From Slackia isoflavoniconvertens (GTDB taxonomy: Bacteria > Actinomycetota > Coriobacteriia > Coriobacteriales > Eggerthellaceae), in assembly GCF_003725955.1 (NCBI RefSeq), contig NZ_QIBZ01000016.1, forward strand, positions 1 through 57,222: a stretch of DNA of 57,222 nucleotides. Reading direction: 5' to 3'. Within the stretch, counting starts at the first letter, position 1. The number at the start of each line of letters is the position of its first letter. Below, one piece after another: positions 33,904-45,400 of the stretch. A program made the position numbers and the translations under genes. Under the pieces are notes generated by a model. The model worked only from the letters and a program-made list of their open reading frames with translations, was not told the origin of the DNA and did no database searches.

Positions 33904-36156
33904 GTGGCAACAAAGAAGAAGACCAAAACCGAACCGAAGAAAAAGCACGTTGACAATCCCAACGTGATCGGCCTGCATTCCGAGGTCATGGAGCAGCCCA
34001 TCACGCAAACGCTCGAGCAGAATTACATGCCCTATGCCATGAGCACGAACGTGTCGCGCGCATTCCCGGAAATCGACGGCTTCAAGCCGTCGCACCGCAA
34101 GCTGCTCTACACCATGTACAAAATGGGCCTGCTGAACGGCGCACGCCAAAAGAGCGCGAACATCGTCGGCCAAACCATGAAGCTCAACCCGCACGGCGAT
34201 TCCGCTATCTACGAGACCATGGTGCGTCTCGCCACGGGCAACGAAGCGCTGCTCGCGCCGTTCGTCGAATCGAAGGGCAACTTCGGCAAATACTATTCCG
34301 GCGACCTGAGCTATGCGGCCTCACGTTACACCGAAGCCAAGCTCTCGCCGATTTGCGCCGAGATTTTCAAAGACATCGACAAAGACCCAGTCGACTTCGT
34401 GGACAGCTACGACGGCGCCATGAAGGAGCCGCGCCTTCTGCCCACCACGTTCCCCAACATTCTCGTGTCGGCGAACAAGGGCATCGGCGTTGCCATGGCT
34501 TCCGATATTTGCGGCTTCAACCTGAACGAAGTATGCACGGCAACCATGCACTTCCTAAGCGACCCCGAGTGCGACCTGCTCGAATATATGCCCGCGCCCG
34601 ATTTCTCCACCGGCGGCGAAATTATCTACCGCCGCGAGGAAATGGAGCGCATCTTCGACACAGGCCTCGGCAGCTTCCAAATTCGCTCGCGCTGGCGCTA
34701 CCTGCCCGATGAGCGCATCATCGAGGTGTACGAGATTCCATACACCACCAAAACCGACGTCATCATCGATCGCATCGTGAAGCTCTCCAAAGAGGGCAAG
34801 GTGCGCGAAATCGCCGACATCCGCGACGAAACCGACCTTTCCGGCTTACGCATCGCCATCGATTTGAAGAGGGGCGTCGACCCCGAACAGCTCATGGCGA
34901 AGCTGTTCCGCTCCACCACGCTGCAAGACTCGTTCTCGTGCAACTTCAACGTACTCGTCGACGGCTACCCGCGCGTCATGGGCGTGCGCGAGATTTTGAG
35001 CGAGTGGGTGGCATGGCGCGTCGAATCGACCCGCCGCCGCATGAACTTCGATTTGGACAAGAAAACCGACCGCCTGCACTTGTTGCACGGCCTTGAGGCG
35101 ATTCTGCTCGACATCGACAAGGCCATCGCGATCATTCGCGGCACGAAACTCGAGGCCGACGTTGTGCCCAACCTCATGAAGGGCTTCAATATCGACCAGG
35201 TCCAGGCCGAATTCGTGGCGGAAATCAAACTGCGCAACATCAACGAGGAATACATTATCAACCGCACGAAGGATATCGAGAAGCTCGAGGCCGACATCGC
35301 CGAGCTGAACGCTATTCTCGCGAGCGAAAAGAAAATCAAGAAAGTCATCCACGACGAGCTCGCCGCGGTGAATAAGAAGCACGTCATGCCGCGCAAAACC
35401 GGCCTGGTCGCGCCTTCGGAAATCGTTGAGGTGAACCTCGAACCCGAGGTCGAGGAATACCCCGTGACCATGATGCTCTCGCGCGACGGCTACCTGAAGA
35501 AGATGACCGACCGCGTGCTGCGCAAGGCCACGACACTGAAATACAAAGACGGCGACGAGCCCTTCATCGAGTTCGATTCCTCAAACACGCACGATTTGCT
35601 CGTGTTCACAAACCAGTGCCAGGTATACAAGTGCAAGGTTGCCGCATTCGAAGACACCAAATCGGCACAGCTCGGCTCGTATTTGCCCACCGATTTGGAG
35701 ATGGACGCCGATGAGACCGTGACCTGGGTCATCGACCCCGAAGATTACAAGGCCGACGTGCTATTCGTGTTCGAGAATGGCCGTGTGGCGCGCGTAGCGC
35801 TGTCGGGATATGCCACCAAAACGAACCGCAAGCGCCTGAAGAACGCGATTTACGGCGGCTCAAAACTCATGTACGCCACGGTGCTGAAGGAAGAACGCGA
35901 CCTGGCGCTCGTTTCTAGCGACTTCCGCCTGGTGAACTTCAACACATCGCTTTTGAAGACGAAGACCACCAATTCGACGCAAGGCGTGCAGGCGCTCACC
36001 ATTAAGGGAAGTCGCACGGTGACCATGGTCGGCACGGCAGAAGAATTCATCGGCGGCAAAGCTCAGGTCGAGAAGTTCCGCGCAGAGAAGCTGCCTTCAG
36101 CTGGCGCTCCCATGAAGGAAACCGACATGAAGAGCTTGTTCGACTTGGAAGAGTAG
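33904..36156 (+). CDS. parC: Type IIA topoisomerase A subunit (topoisomerase IV-like)
   Basis: A 750-residue subunit starting at GTG 33904 behind AAGGGGAAACC. The basic N-terminal tail 'TKKKTKTEPKKKH' is followed by the breakage-reunion domain: 'PYAMSTNVSRAFPEIDGFKPSHRKLLYTMY', 'NPHGDSAIYETMV' and the catalytic tyrosine in 'AASRYTEAKL'. A long coiled coil follows at about 440-500 ('IEKLEADIAELNAILASEKK'). The C-terminal beta-propeller part is short and lacks an evident GyrA box, which fits a decatenating enzyme more than a gyrase. It forms an operon with the B-subunit gene upstream. Confidence 0.85.
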   Translation: MATKKKTKTEPKKKHVDNPNVIGLHSEVMEQPITQTLEQNYMPYAMSTNVSRAFPEIDGFKPSHRKLLYTMYKMGLLNGARQKSANIVGQTMKLNPHGDSAIYETMVRLATGNEALLAPFVESKGNFGKYYSGDLSYAASRYTEAKLSPICAEIFKDIDKDPVDFVDSYDGAMKEPRLLPTTFPNILVSANKGIGVAMASDICGFNLNEVCTATMHFLSDPECDLLEYMPAPDFSTGGEIIYRREEMERIFDTGLGSFQIRSRWRYLPDERIIEVYEIPYTTKTDVIIDRIVKLSKEGKVREIADIRDETDLSGLRIAIDLKRGVDPEQLMAKLFRSTTLQDSFSCNFNVLVDGYPRVMGVREILSEWVAWRVESTRRRMNFDLDKKTDRLHLLHGLEAILLDIDKAIAIIRGTKLEADVVPNLMKGFNIDQVQAEFVAEIKLRNINEEYIINRTKDIEKLEADIAELNAILASEKKIKKVIHDELAAVNKKHVMPRKTGLVAPSEIVEVNLEPEVEEYPVTMMLSRDGYLKKMTDRVLRKATTLKYKDGDEPFIEFDSSNTHDLLVFTNQCQVYKCKVAAFEDTKSAQLGSYLPTDLEMDADETVTWVIDPEDYKADVLFVFENGRVARVALSGYATKTNRKRLKNAIYGGSKLMYATVLKEERDLALVSSDFRLVNFNTSLLKTKTTNSTQGVQALTIKGSRTVTMVGTAEEFIGGKAQVEKFRAEKLPSAGAPMKETDMKSLFDLEE

Positions 36157-36460
36157 GGGAGCACGCCGGGAGAGTGCGCAATCGAGCAAGACCCGACTGC
36201 AAACCTGAAGTCGAAAGTCCTGGGCATTCCCACGGCGTCAAAATATCGTTTCATAGAGAACCTGGAATAATCTGGGCACGGTTATGGCGCTGGTGCGGGC
36301 GGAAACCCGGATGCACTCGAGGGCGTGAACAGTAAAGATGGGAGCAACGGCAAAAGCGCCAGCGAGCCGAAGACCAAACCAAGGGGCTATCCTGTATACT
36401 TCCATCCATACTATTGCACACGTCTGATACAGCATTTTCCTGCGGTTGGAAGTGGTTTCC
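36157..36460. other. Gap upstream of the giant surface-protein gene
   Basis: 304 bases between parC and the surface protein. I see no gene. A TATACT hexamer at 36395-36400 could be a -10 element, without a convincing -35 partner. Confidence 0.3.
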
Positions 36461-39400
36461 GTGAAGAAGAGAACTCGCATTTCCGATATTGCTTTGCGTG
36501 TGATTTTGAGTATTGCGCTTGTAGTGTCGTTTGTTCCTATTGCTCCTTCGTCGTCGTACGCCGTAGAACCAGATAGCACTATTGCTGTGAGTGCTGATGA
36601 TTCCGCATCTAACCAAGAAAACACCACAGGGGGAAACGACCCTTATGTGTCGCAATCCTCTTCTTTGGCAGATCAGGCGGCACAAGGTGGGGTTGCGAGC
36701 GAAGGGAATAACGCAATTGGAGACAATTCGACAACAGCTTCTGGGCCTGCTGGCAATGAAGGCTTGAGCGCCGTTGGTGCTTCTGGAGGCGATTCTGCTG
36801 CAGCTTCTAGCGATGAAGCCAATGGGCTATCACACGGTTCGTCTTCGATCGATTACGTGCGTGAATACGCCAAGCTTATGGCAGACGGCAACCTTTATGA
36901 ATGCGACGAATCGGGAGCTCTCAAGCAGCCACTAGAAGGTACGACCCCTGTTGAGCCGTATTATGTTGCTAACCTCATCGTAGATTCTGAGGTTACTACT
37001 ATTCGTTATCGCCAATTTGCCAGTTGCCATAACCTGAAATCGGTGCGCTTCGAGGGCAAAACGCTTGACTCGATTGGCGACACCGCCTTCTATGACTGCC
37101 GTAATCTTGCTTCGGTTGACCTTTCGGGAATGAGCATCAGGTATCTTGGCGAACTGGCGTTCGGTACCTGTGTTAGCCTAACCGGCCTTACCCTTAACGA
37201 ACCCGTTACTATTCAGACAATGGGTTACGGTTGCTTTTCGTGTTGCAGTCTTACCACCACCAGCTTAGACAAAATACAGGGTCTTACCTCACTTCCCGAT
37301 GACGTTTTTAAGCAGTGCTATGACCTTGTTGAAACGGGTCTGGACAAAAACACGGACATTCAGTCGATAGGAACTAACGCCTTTGCTTATTGCTATGGCC
37401 TTACCGATACAGGGTTAGGCGCCAATACGTCGGTAACCACCATTAATGAATACGCTTTTGTTGGGTGCGATCATTTGACCGATACGGGCCTAGGGACGAA
37501 TGAACGAATCACCGCTATCGGAAATTATGCGTTCAAGGACTGCAAAAGCCTGCGCCTTACGGGTCTTGAAACGAACACGACCGTTTCAAGCATAGGTAAA
37601 AGCTGCTTCGAAAATACCGATATGAGCGGTGGCCTCGTTCTACCAAAAGGGTCGAAAATAACCCAGCTCCCACAGGGAGCATTCGCCAAAACCAAACTCA
37701 GCTTCGTGTACTTCCAGTGCGACCATGCGGTGCTTGTCGATTCCCAGACGTTTCCGAACGGCTTTATAAAAGTTCTCGTTCCTGCACGTTCGCTCGATTT
37801 GTATCAAAATAGCGAAGTGAAACGTGATTGGGAAGCATGTAATTACGACTTGCCCTACGATGCTTCGAGGTATCTGTCTATCAGCGTCGTAAGCGATCCA
37901 GACAGGCTTGTATACCAAAAAGGGGACACAGTTTCACTTGGCGGCATGCAAGTCAAGTTCAACTACGATGATGAGCAGCGCACTTTCGACTACGCCGACC
38001 TCGCGAGCAATTATGCGTTCAGCCAATTCTTCTCTTTCGGCCCCGATAACGGATCGATTTTCCAATCGTCCGACAACGGCGCTCCCATACGTGCGACCTA
38101 CAACGATGGCGACCATCTTCTTAACGCTTATTCATCAGGCCTTTTGCAAGAAGAGGGGAACACGGCGTTTTCCGTATACGTAGAGAGCCCGACCGCTCAG
38201 CTGGGAGAAACGGCAACGGGCGGCGGCCAGTTTTCTTTGGGCGATACGTGCACGGTGAGCGCCGAAACGACGCTCGACGGCAGGCTCTTCGCTTATTGGG
38301 CCGACGAAAAGGGCAACGTTCTTTCCGAGAAGGAAACGTACGAGTTTCCCGTTGAGCGTTCTATCGTACTCACTGCCGTGTTCGCCGACGAGATCGCGGT
38401 TTCCCCGAAGGCGCGGCTCAATCTCGCGAATGGGAGTGAAGTCGAAGACGTGACGTTCTCCATCATTGCCGACAACTGCAATTACGGAGAAACGTTCGTC
38501 ACATACCCCGGCAAAGTGGTGACGATTACGTGCAGCTACGATTCCTCGAAATGGTCAATCGATTATTGGGCCTATTCAGATGGCGCTTACCGAATCGTCG
38601 GGAGCGAGGGCTCCGCGACCGTTTCATATACTGTGGAGGGAAAGGGCGATCCTGTTGCTATCCTCAGGGAAAAGGAGCAGCCTGACCCCGACCCTGGCAA
38701 ACCTATCGACCCGGTAGTTGCAGTGAATGTCGATTACTCGCAGACAATCGACTTAGGTGGGCGCGCGCTTATGGAGGGCGTTGAGGTCCCGAACATTTCG
38801 GGTTCAAGGTTCCTCTTCGCCGGTCAATTCGTCGCACTCGACGCCGAACGGCTCGGCATGCTCGATGACGACATCGAGTTCACGGGCTGGTATGACAAGG
38901 AAACGGGCGCATGCTTGAGCGAGCGGCGTGTGTGCCTGTTCAAGCCGGAGATGAATATGAGCGTCGAGGCGCGTTTCACGCTAAAAGATGTCGCGGTTCA
39001 CATCAACTCGGCGCAATCGACCGATGCTTCGGAAGATTATGCTCATGTAACGCCTACCAAGGGCAATTGCTATCGTGATGCTGGGGAGGTGGTTTCGCTT
39101 GCCGCAACTACCGAAAACGCGCAGTTCCGAGGCTGGTACGAAGGGGAAAGCGGCAACGAAAGCTTAATCAGCGACAGCTTGACCTGCGACTATGTGGTTC
39201 CTTCTAGCGGTCAAGCGCAGATTGAGATAACTCCTTGGTATTGCGCACAACAGGCAAGCGTTGTGCTTGATGTTGACGGCACCACTGAAAACGGTAGCCC
39301 CCAAGGCTCGTTCCTTAAAACAGGGCTCTACGGAATTGGTTCAAGCGTTACGGTGGTTGCCATTCCTGAGCCATACTATGTGCTCGACTACGTTACCGAT

Positions 39401-42400
39401 GCGGCGGGTAACCGAGTGAATGTTTCAGAAAACGGATCCTATACCTTCACGCTTACGGGAGATACCCAGCTTACCGCTCATTTCCGCCCTACGTCGGACG
39501 GGGATGAGGCGTTTGAAGCGCTACAGGCCGCCCTGATCACGGCACTTGGCGTGGCGATTATTGCCTCAACGGCTGGTGGCTTCGGCGAATTCGTCGACCC
39601 AATCGCGGTTCCGGCCATCATCGAAATCGGCAAAGCGGAAACTATCGAAGAACTCGTAGAGGTAGGGGGTAAGGCCCTCAAAGAAATTGAGGAGATTTTC
39701 GAGAAGCACAAGCACGACCGCGACCCCGATAAGCCCAAGGGCGATCATACCGCTGAAATCATCGCCACCGCTCAGCCTGAGGCTGGCGGCATCGTAAAAG
39801 GCGGGGGCGTTCACTTCGAGGGCACCATTGCCGAGTTTGACGCCATTGCCAACCCTGGTTACCACTTTGTGTGCTGGAAGGAAGACGGTATTGAGCGCTC
39901 CACGCTGCCGCATATGCAGATGGCCATCACCGATGCCACGCCCGATGTGGTGAAGCTGACTGCCGAGTTCGAGAAGGACGTGGCCATCACCACCGCCATT
40001 GATGTTGAGGGTAGTGCAGCGGATGATGTGACTGGCTGCAATTCTGCGCCCGACAGGCAGATAGTGCGACACGGCGAACAGGCCACGGTGGTTGCTACCC
40101 CGGGGGAAGGGTATGAATTCGTTGGCTGGTTTGAAGGTGCTGTCGAAATTTCGAAAACCCCTACCTATTCCTTTGTTGCTGAAACGGATAGGCATCTGGT
40201 GGCCAAATTCAATCGTACCTGCACGGTTAGCGCAGAGGTTGAACCCGCAAGTGCCTTGGCAGGCAAGTGTACCATCGTCGGTGATGGGAAATGCGTCGTG
40301 GGCAAGCCGACCGTGCTTTCCGCGAGCCTAGATGAAAGCGTACGCGATGCCTACACCTTCAAGGGTTGGTATCGCGGCGAATCAGACGTGCTTATGGGCA
40401 CCGATGAATCGCATCTCGAGTTTGTTCCCGACGGCGACACTATTATTCGCGCGGTGTATGTAGCGAAGAAATATGAGGTCGGCGTCAAAATCGATGGCTT
40501 GCTCCCTGGCATAAACCCTCACGGTGAAGTTGAGATCGTAGGGTATCCCGGTATGGAGTCGGTCGAACTGCCCTACGGCCGTCACGTTACCATAAAGGCA
40601 ATTCCTAACGACAAGTACCGGTTCGCCTATTGGGAAGATACTTCCGGGAAGCGCTATCCCGAATTTGAACTGCGCGTATGCGTGACGAAGGATGAAACGT
40701 ACACGGCTGTGTTCAAAAAAGGCCCTGACGTTATTATCACGGCTGATACGTATTGGGGCGGCAAGGTAACCTGCAATGGCGAAGAAGTGAAGCCCAATAC
40801 CGACAAGTATGCTTTGGACGAAACGCTTCATCTTGCCGCCGAACCGAATCCCGGTTTCCTTTTTTGGGGTTGGTACAGAAATGGGCTGCTGGTAAGCACG
40901 GAAAGGGGATGCACGCTTTCCGCTGAAGAGTCGCCCATTTCGGGAAAGTGTGCTATTGTTGCCGCCTTTAAGCCCCTTGATGTGGTGTGTTTACCTGTGG
41001 CAAGCCCGGCAGAGGGCGGCACGGTTACGGCAAGCCGCTTGTTCGCCGATCGCGGCTCCGATGTGCAGCTGAAGGCAACCGCCGCGCCTGGCTATGTATT
41101 TGAAGGCTGGTATGTGGACGACGAATTGGTGTCGGGAAATGCCGAGTTCACCTGCAAAGAAGGGCGCAGCCATGTTCATGTTGCGCGCTTCAAACAGCAG
41201 GATTTTGCCGTTGAGGCGAGTGCTGTTGTTGCCGATGCGACAGGTACCCTGGTCGAAGACGCGGCCGCTGGCAGGGTTGAAGGTGCGGGAACAATTGGTG
41301 CGGGACGATCCGCACAGCTTGTTGCTTACGCCAACGAAGGATATGTGTTCAAGCGATGGGCAGACGAAACGGGCGCAACGGTAAGCACCGATGCGGAATA
41401 TCAGTTCGTTCCCTGGGCGAACACGACAATTCGAGCCGTCTTCGAGCCGAAACAGTTTACGGTTGCTGTTAACGCAGCAGAGGGCTTTGGTGCGGTTGAA
41501 GGCGCAGGCACTTATGCAGCAGGTCAACAGGCAACGGTTACAGCAACCCCGAACGAAGGCGCTTCCTTTGTTGGATGGTATTCCGAAGGCCTGTGCGTAA
41601 GCACGGATACCGTTTATACATTTACGGTTCGCGACGACGCTGCCCTGACTGCTGTATTTGGCTCAGGCCCGTACGTAGTCAGCGCCATTGCGTCTCCTGC
41701 GGATGCGGGCTACACGAGCGGGTTTGGCACTTTCAACAATGGCGACCGCACCACGCTTTCGGCAGTTGCCAAGCCTGGCTATACGTTCAATTGCTGGGAG
41801 GATTCGCAAGGCAATACGGTGAGCGAACTGCCTGAATATACCGTTGATGTTTCGGACAGTACTGCTTACGTTGCCTTCTTTACTCCCGATTCCTATTTGG
41901 TAAGTTTGCACGCAAACCCCGATGCTTCAGGCGCGCTGCAGGGCGCGGGTACCTACAAATTCGGCAATACTGTTGAGTTGAACGCTCAGCCTACAAGCGG
42001 CAAGCGCTTTGTAGGTTGGTATTTGGCAGGGTCCGAAGGCGACGAAGCTGCAGCTGGCAGCGATTCGGGCACTGGTGACAACGGTGCTGGCGGCAATGAT
42101 GCCAGTGGCAATGCGCCCACTACGCTTTTCAGCAAGGACGCGCATTGCTGGTTTACCATCGATCAAGATCTGATTGGCGAGATCACCAACGGCGAACTCA
42201 GTCTTGAGGCGCGCTTTGCCGATCCTTACGAGGTGTCAGTTTCTGCGAAGGCCGTTGTTTCCGGTAAGGCGGACGCGCGCGGCTGTAGGGTGATTGGCGC
42301 GGGCGCGTATTCTTCGGGTGATAACGTTACGCTGCAAGCCGTTGCTGGCGAAGGTTACCGTTTTGTGGGGTGGAGCCTCGATGAAGCGGGAGATGTAATT

Positions 42401-45400
42401 GAAAGCAACGACGCCATCTTTGAATTCGAAGCTGGTGCCGACGTGTCGTACTATGCACAGTTTGTGGCAGATGATCCGGTTGAAGTTGCGGTAACGCAAA
42501 GCTCAATGTTTAGAGGTCTTGCCTTTATGGTTGGTTCGTTCGGGGCAGCTACTTCGATTGAGGTTGATAAGGGAGATCCCTTTGTGGCCATGGCTGTTCC
42601 GTATCCTGGCATGCACTTTTCGCATTGGGTGAACGATGCAGGAGCTATCGTGAGCTACAACGCCATACATGTGGGTGTTGCGCGTGAGAACATGAGACTT
42701 ACTGCCGTTTTCTACGAGACGGGCTTCGATGCTCAAGTTGCCACGTATCCTGCAGGTGCGGGATTCAGCATGGTGGTTCCTGGAACGGGTACCTCGTATA
42801 AGTCGACATCAGTGCTTGTTACTATTCCTTCCCCTGGCTGGAAGTTCAAGTGCTGGGCAGACGAAGCGGGTGTGCCAGTGGGCTTCAGCCCTGTTATGGC
42901 ACGACCTGCCTATGCCAACAGGACCTTTACGGCTTACTACGTAAAGGAACGAGTTGAGGTTGTTGCCGTTGATCCGCGCGAAGGCGGCTATGTTGATGGT
43001 TCGGATACGTATAGCGAAGGCGGTTATGCCCTGGTTCGCTCGGTTGATACGGGCAGCACCGTTACGCTTTCTGCCGTGCCCTACGATGGGTTCGAATTCG
43101 TTGGTTGGTACGACTATGCTGACAGGGATGCCGAAAACGCAAGGCCTTTGAGTACCGATGCCAACTGGACGTTCTACCCTGAAGCCGACATGAAGGTGGT
43201 TCCGCGCTTTAAGGAAGTTCAGAAATACGCAGTTGCAGCCACTGCCGAAAACGGCGCAGTTAATCCTGAATCTGCAAGCGTTATGCCAGGTGGGAGTCTC
43301 ACCTTTACGGCGTCGCCCAATGAAAACTGCTATCTTGACCACGTGAGCACCACGCTAGCCTCGATGCGTGAAGGTGCTGGCGCGGGTGCTTTGCAGGGAA
43401 ACTTTGATATTTCCGACTACAAAGGCGGCACCTACCAGTTTGAGCTGAAGAACGTCACGTCTTCGCAGACGTTATCATTTGCGTTTGTGGAAGCTGAGGC
43501 GCCCGTGATCGATGCGCAGCCGCAAGACACTTCCGTGCGCGAAGGGGAAAGCGCCACCTTGTCGGTTGCGGCCGATGCAGCGCAAAGCGTGCGTGGTCAC
43601 GAGGCGGTATCGAGCGGCGCGTCAGCTAGCCATGAACTTACCTATCAGTGGTACCGCGTTGGTGAAAACGGGCAGAGCACACTCGTTGAAGGCGCCAATT
43701 CGGCAACGCTGAAAGTGCAAGACGGCGATGCAGGGGAGTATTACTGTCAGGTTACGCAGTTATATCTGGGTACCGTAACGACAGTCGAATCAAACCATGC
43801 AACTGTGTCTCGCGTTGAGCTCGAAGCACTGGTATTCAATGCTACCGCACTGCCCGCAGCTACCGCCCACGCTGAATATAAAGCTTCTATCAATCCCGCA
43901 ACGGGAGGGACGAGCCCTTACACGTATGCGCTTGCCCAGGGTTCCAAACTTCCCGATGGCGTTACTTTTACAGCCACCGAAGAGGGCTTGATGGTTTCAG
44001 GAACGCCGGATTCGACGGGAGTTTTTGCCTTCGACATTGATTGCACCGACCGTTCGGGGCAATCTGCAACAGCTCACTTTACGCTTGTGGCAACGCCGAA
44101 GATTGTTGATCTGACATTTTCAGGTAGTCTGTTCATCTATAACGGACAACCGCAAGGCCCATCGCTTTCGGGCATCCCCGAGAATCTCGATGATGCCATT
44201 GCTTATACGTATACGGGAATAGGGGAAACCCATTACTCAAGCAGCCAGCCGCCAACCGATACGGGTAGCTACCGTGCAACGGCGACGTTGAACAGTGGCG
44301 GATACAGAGGTGTTGCAACCATCAAGAACACCATTGCGAAGAAGCCTGTGCATCTTGAGTTAACCGTCGAAGACGCAACCTACGACGGCAGTCCGCACGG
44401 GGCAGCCGTTAGCGCTCAGGATGTTGAGCCCGAAGATTACGAGGTAACGTACCGCAGCACGAATGGCACGGAGTATGGCCCGACCGGCAAGGCTCCCACT
44501 GATGCTGGCAGCTATACGGCGGAAGTGAAGCTCGTGAACCCGAATATGACGGGTTCTCGGACGGCTACCTATACCATTTCTCCTGCCGACCAGGTAATCG
44601 AAGGAAAGACCAACTATGCGGCTACGTACGGCAACGCAGGCATTGTGTTTGAAAACACGGCCAAGACGCCTGTCAGCTACGAGGTTGTTCCCAATGAGGA
44701 TGGCTCACCGAGCCCCATTTCGATTCAGGGTAGCTATGCGAGCATTGTTTCTGCAGGTAAGGCGCGCGTGGTGGCGCATGCGACGGCGAGCCATAATTAC
44801 ACAGCGGCGAAAGATGTCGAGCTTACCGTTGACGTTTCTCCTGCTCCGTTGCTCGTTATCGTTAACGATGCCGAACGCTTTGAAGGGGAGAAAAACCCGG
44901 CGTTTACGTCGAGTCTGATAAGCCCTGCTTCGACGACGGGTGTTGCCGTAAGCTATTCGTGCTTGGCAGATGCCACATCGCCTGCGGGAAAATACGAAAT
45001 TGGGGCCAGTGTATCCAATTCGAATTTTGTGGTAACTGTTGAACCGGGCACGCTTACGGTGAAAGCGAAGGATCCTGTCGACCCTGTCGACCCTGTCGAT
45101 CCCGATAACCCTGATGGGCCGAATAACCCTGATGGGCCGAATAACCCTGATGGGCCGAATAACCCTGATGGGCCGAATAACCCTGGCAAGCCAAATAATC
45201 CTGATGACCCCAATACACCAAGCTACCCTTCCGGCCCTGGTAACCCAAGCAACCCGTCGGAGCCTGGTGACGCAGATGGACCATCGAGCCCCGAAGAACC
45301 AAGCGGCTCCAACTGTTCGGGCGAGCCCGGTGGCACGGGAGCATCAAATGGTGAACAGAATGCAGGTTCCGATTCGTTGAAGAATCAGGGAGCTTACAGC

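Noticed and set aside
31840..36156. Topoisomerase pair as an unusual find
   Set aside because: All catalytic motifs are present; a second type IIA topoisomerase pair is ordinary in this group of bacteria.
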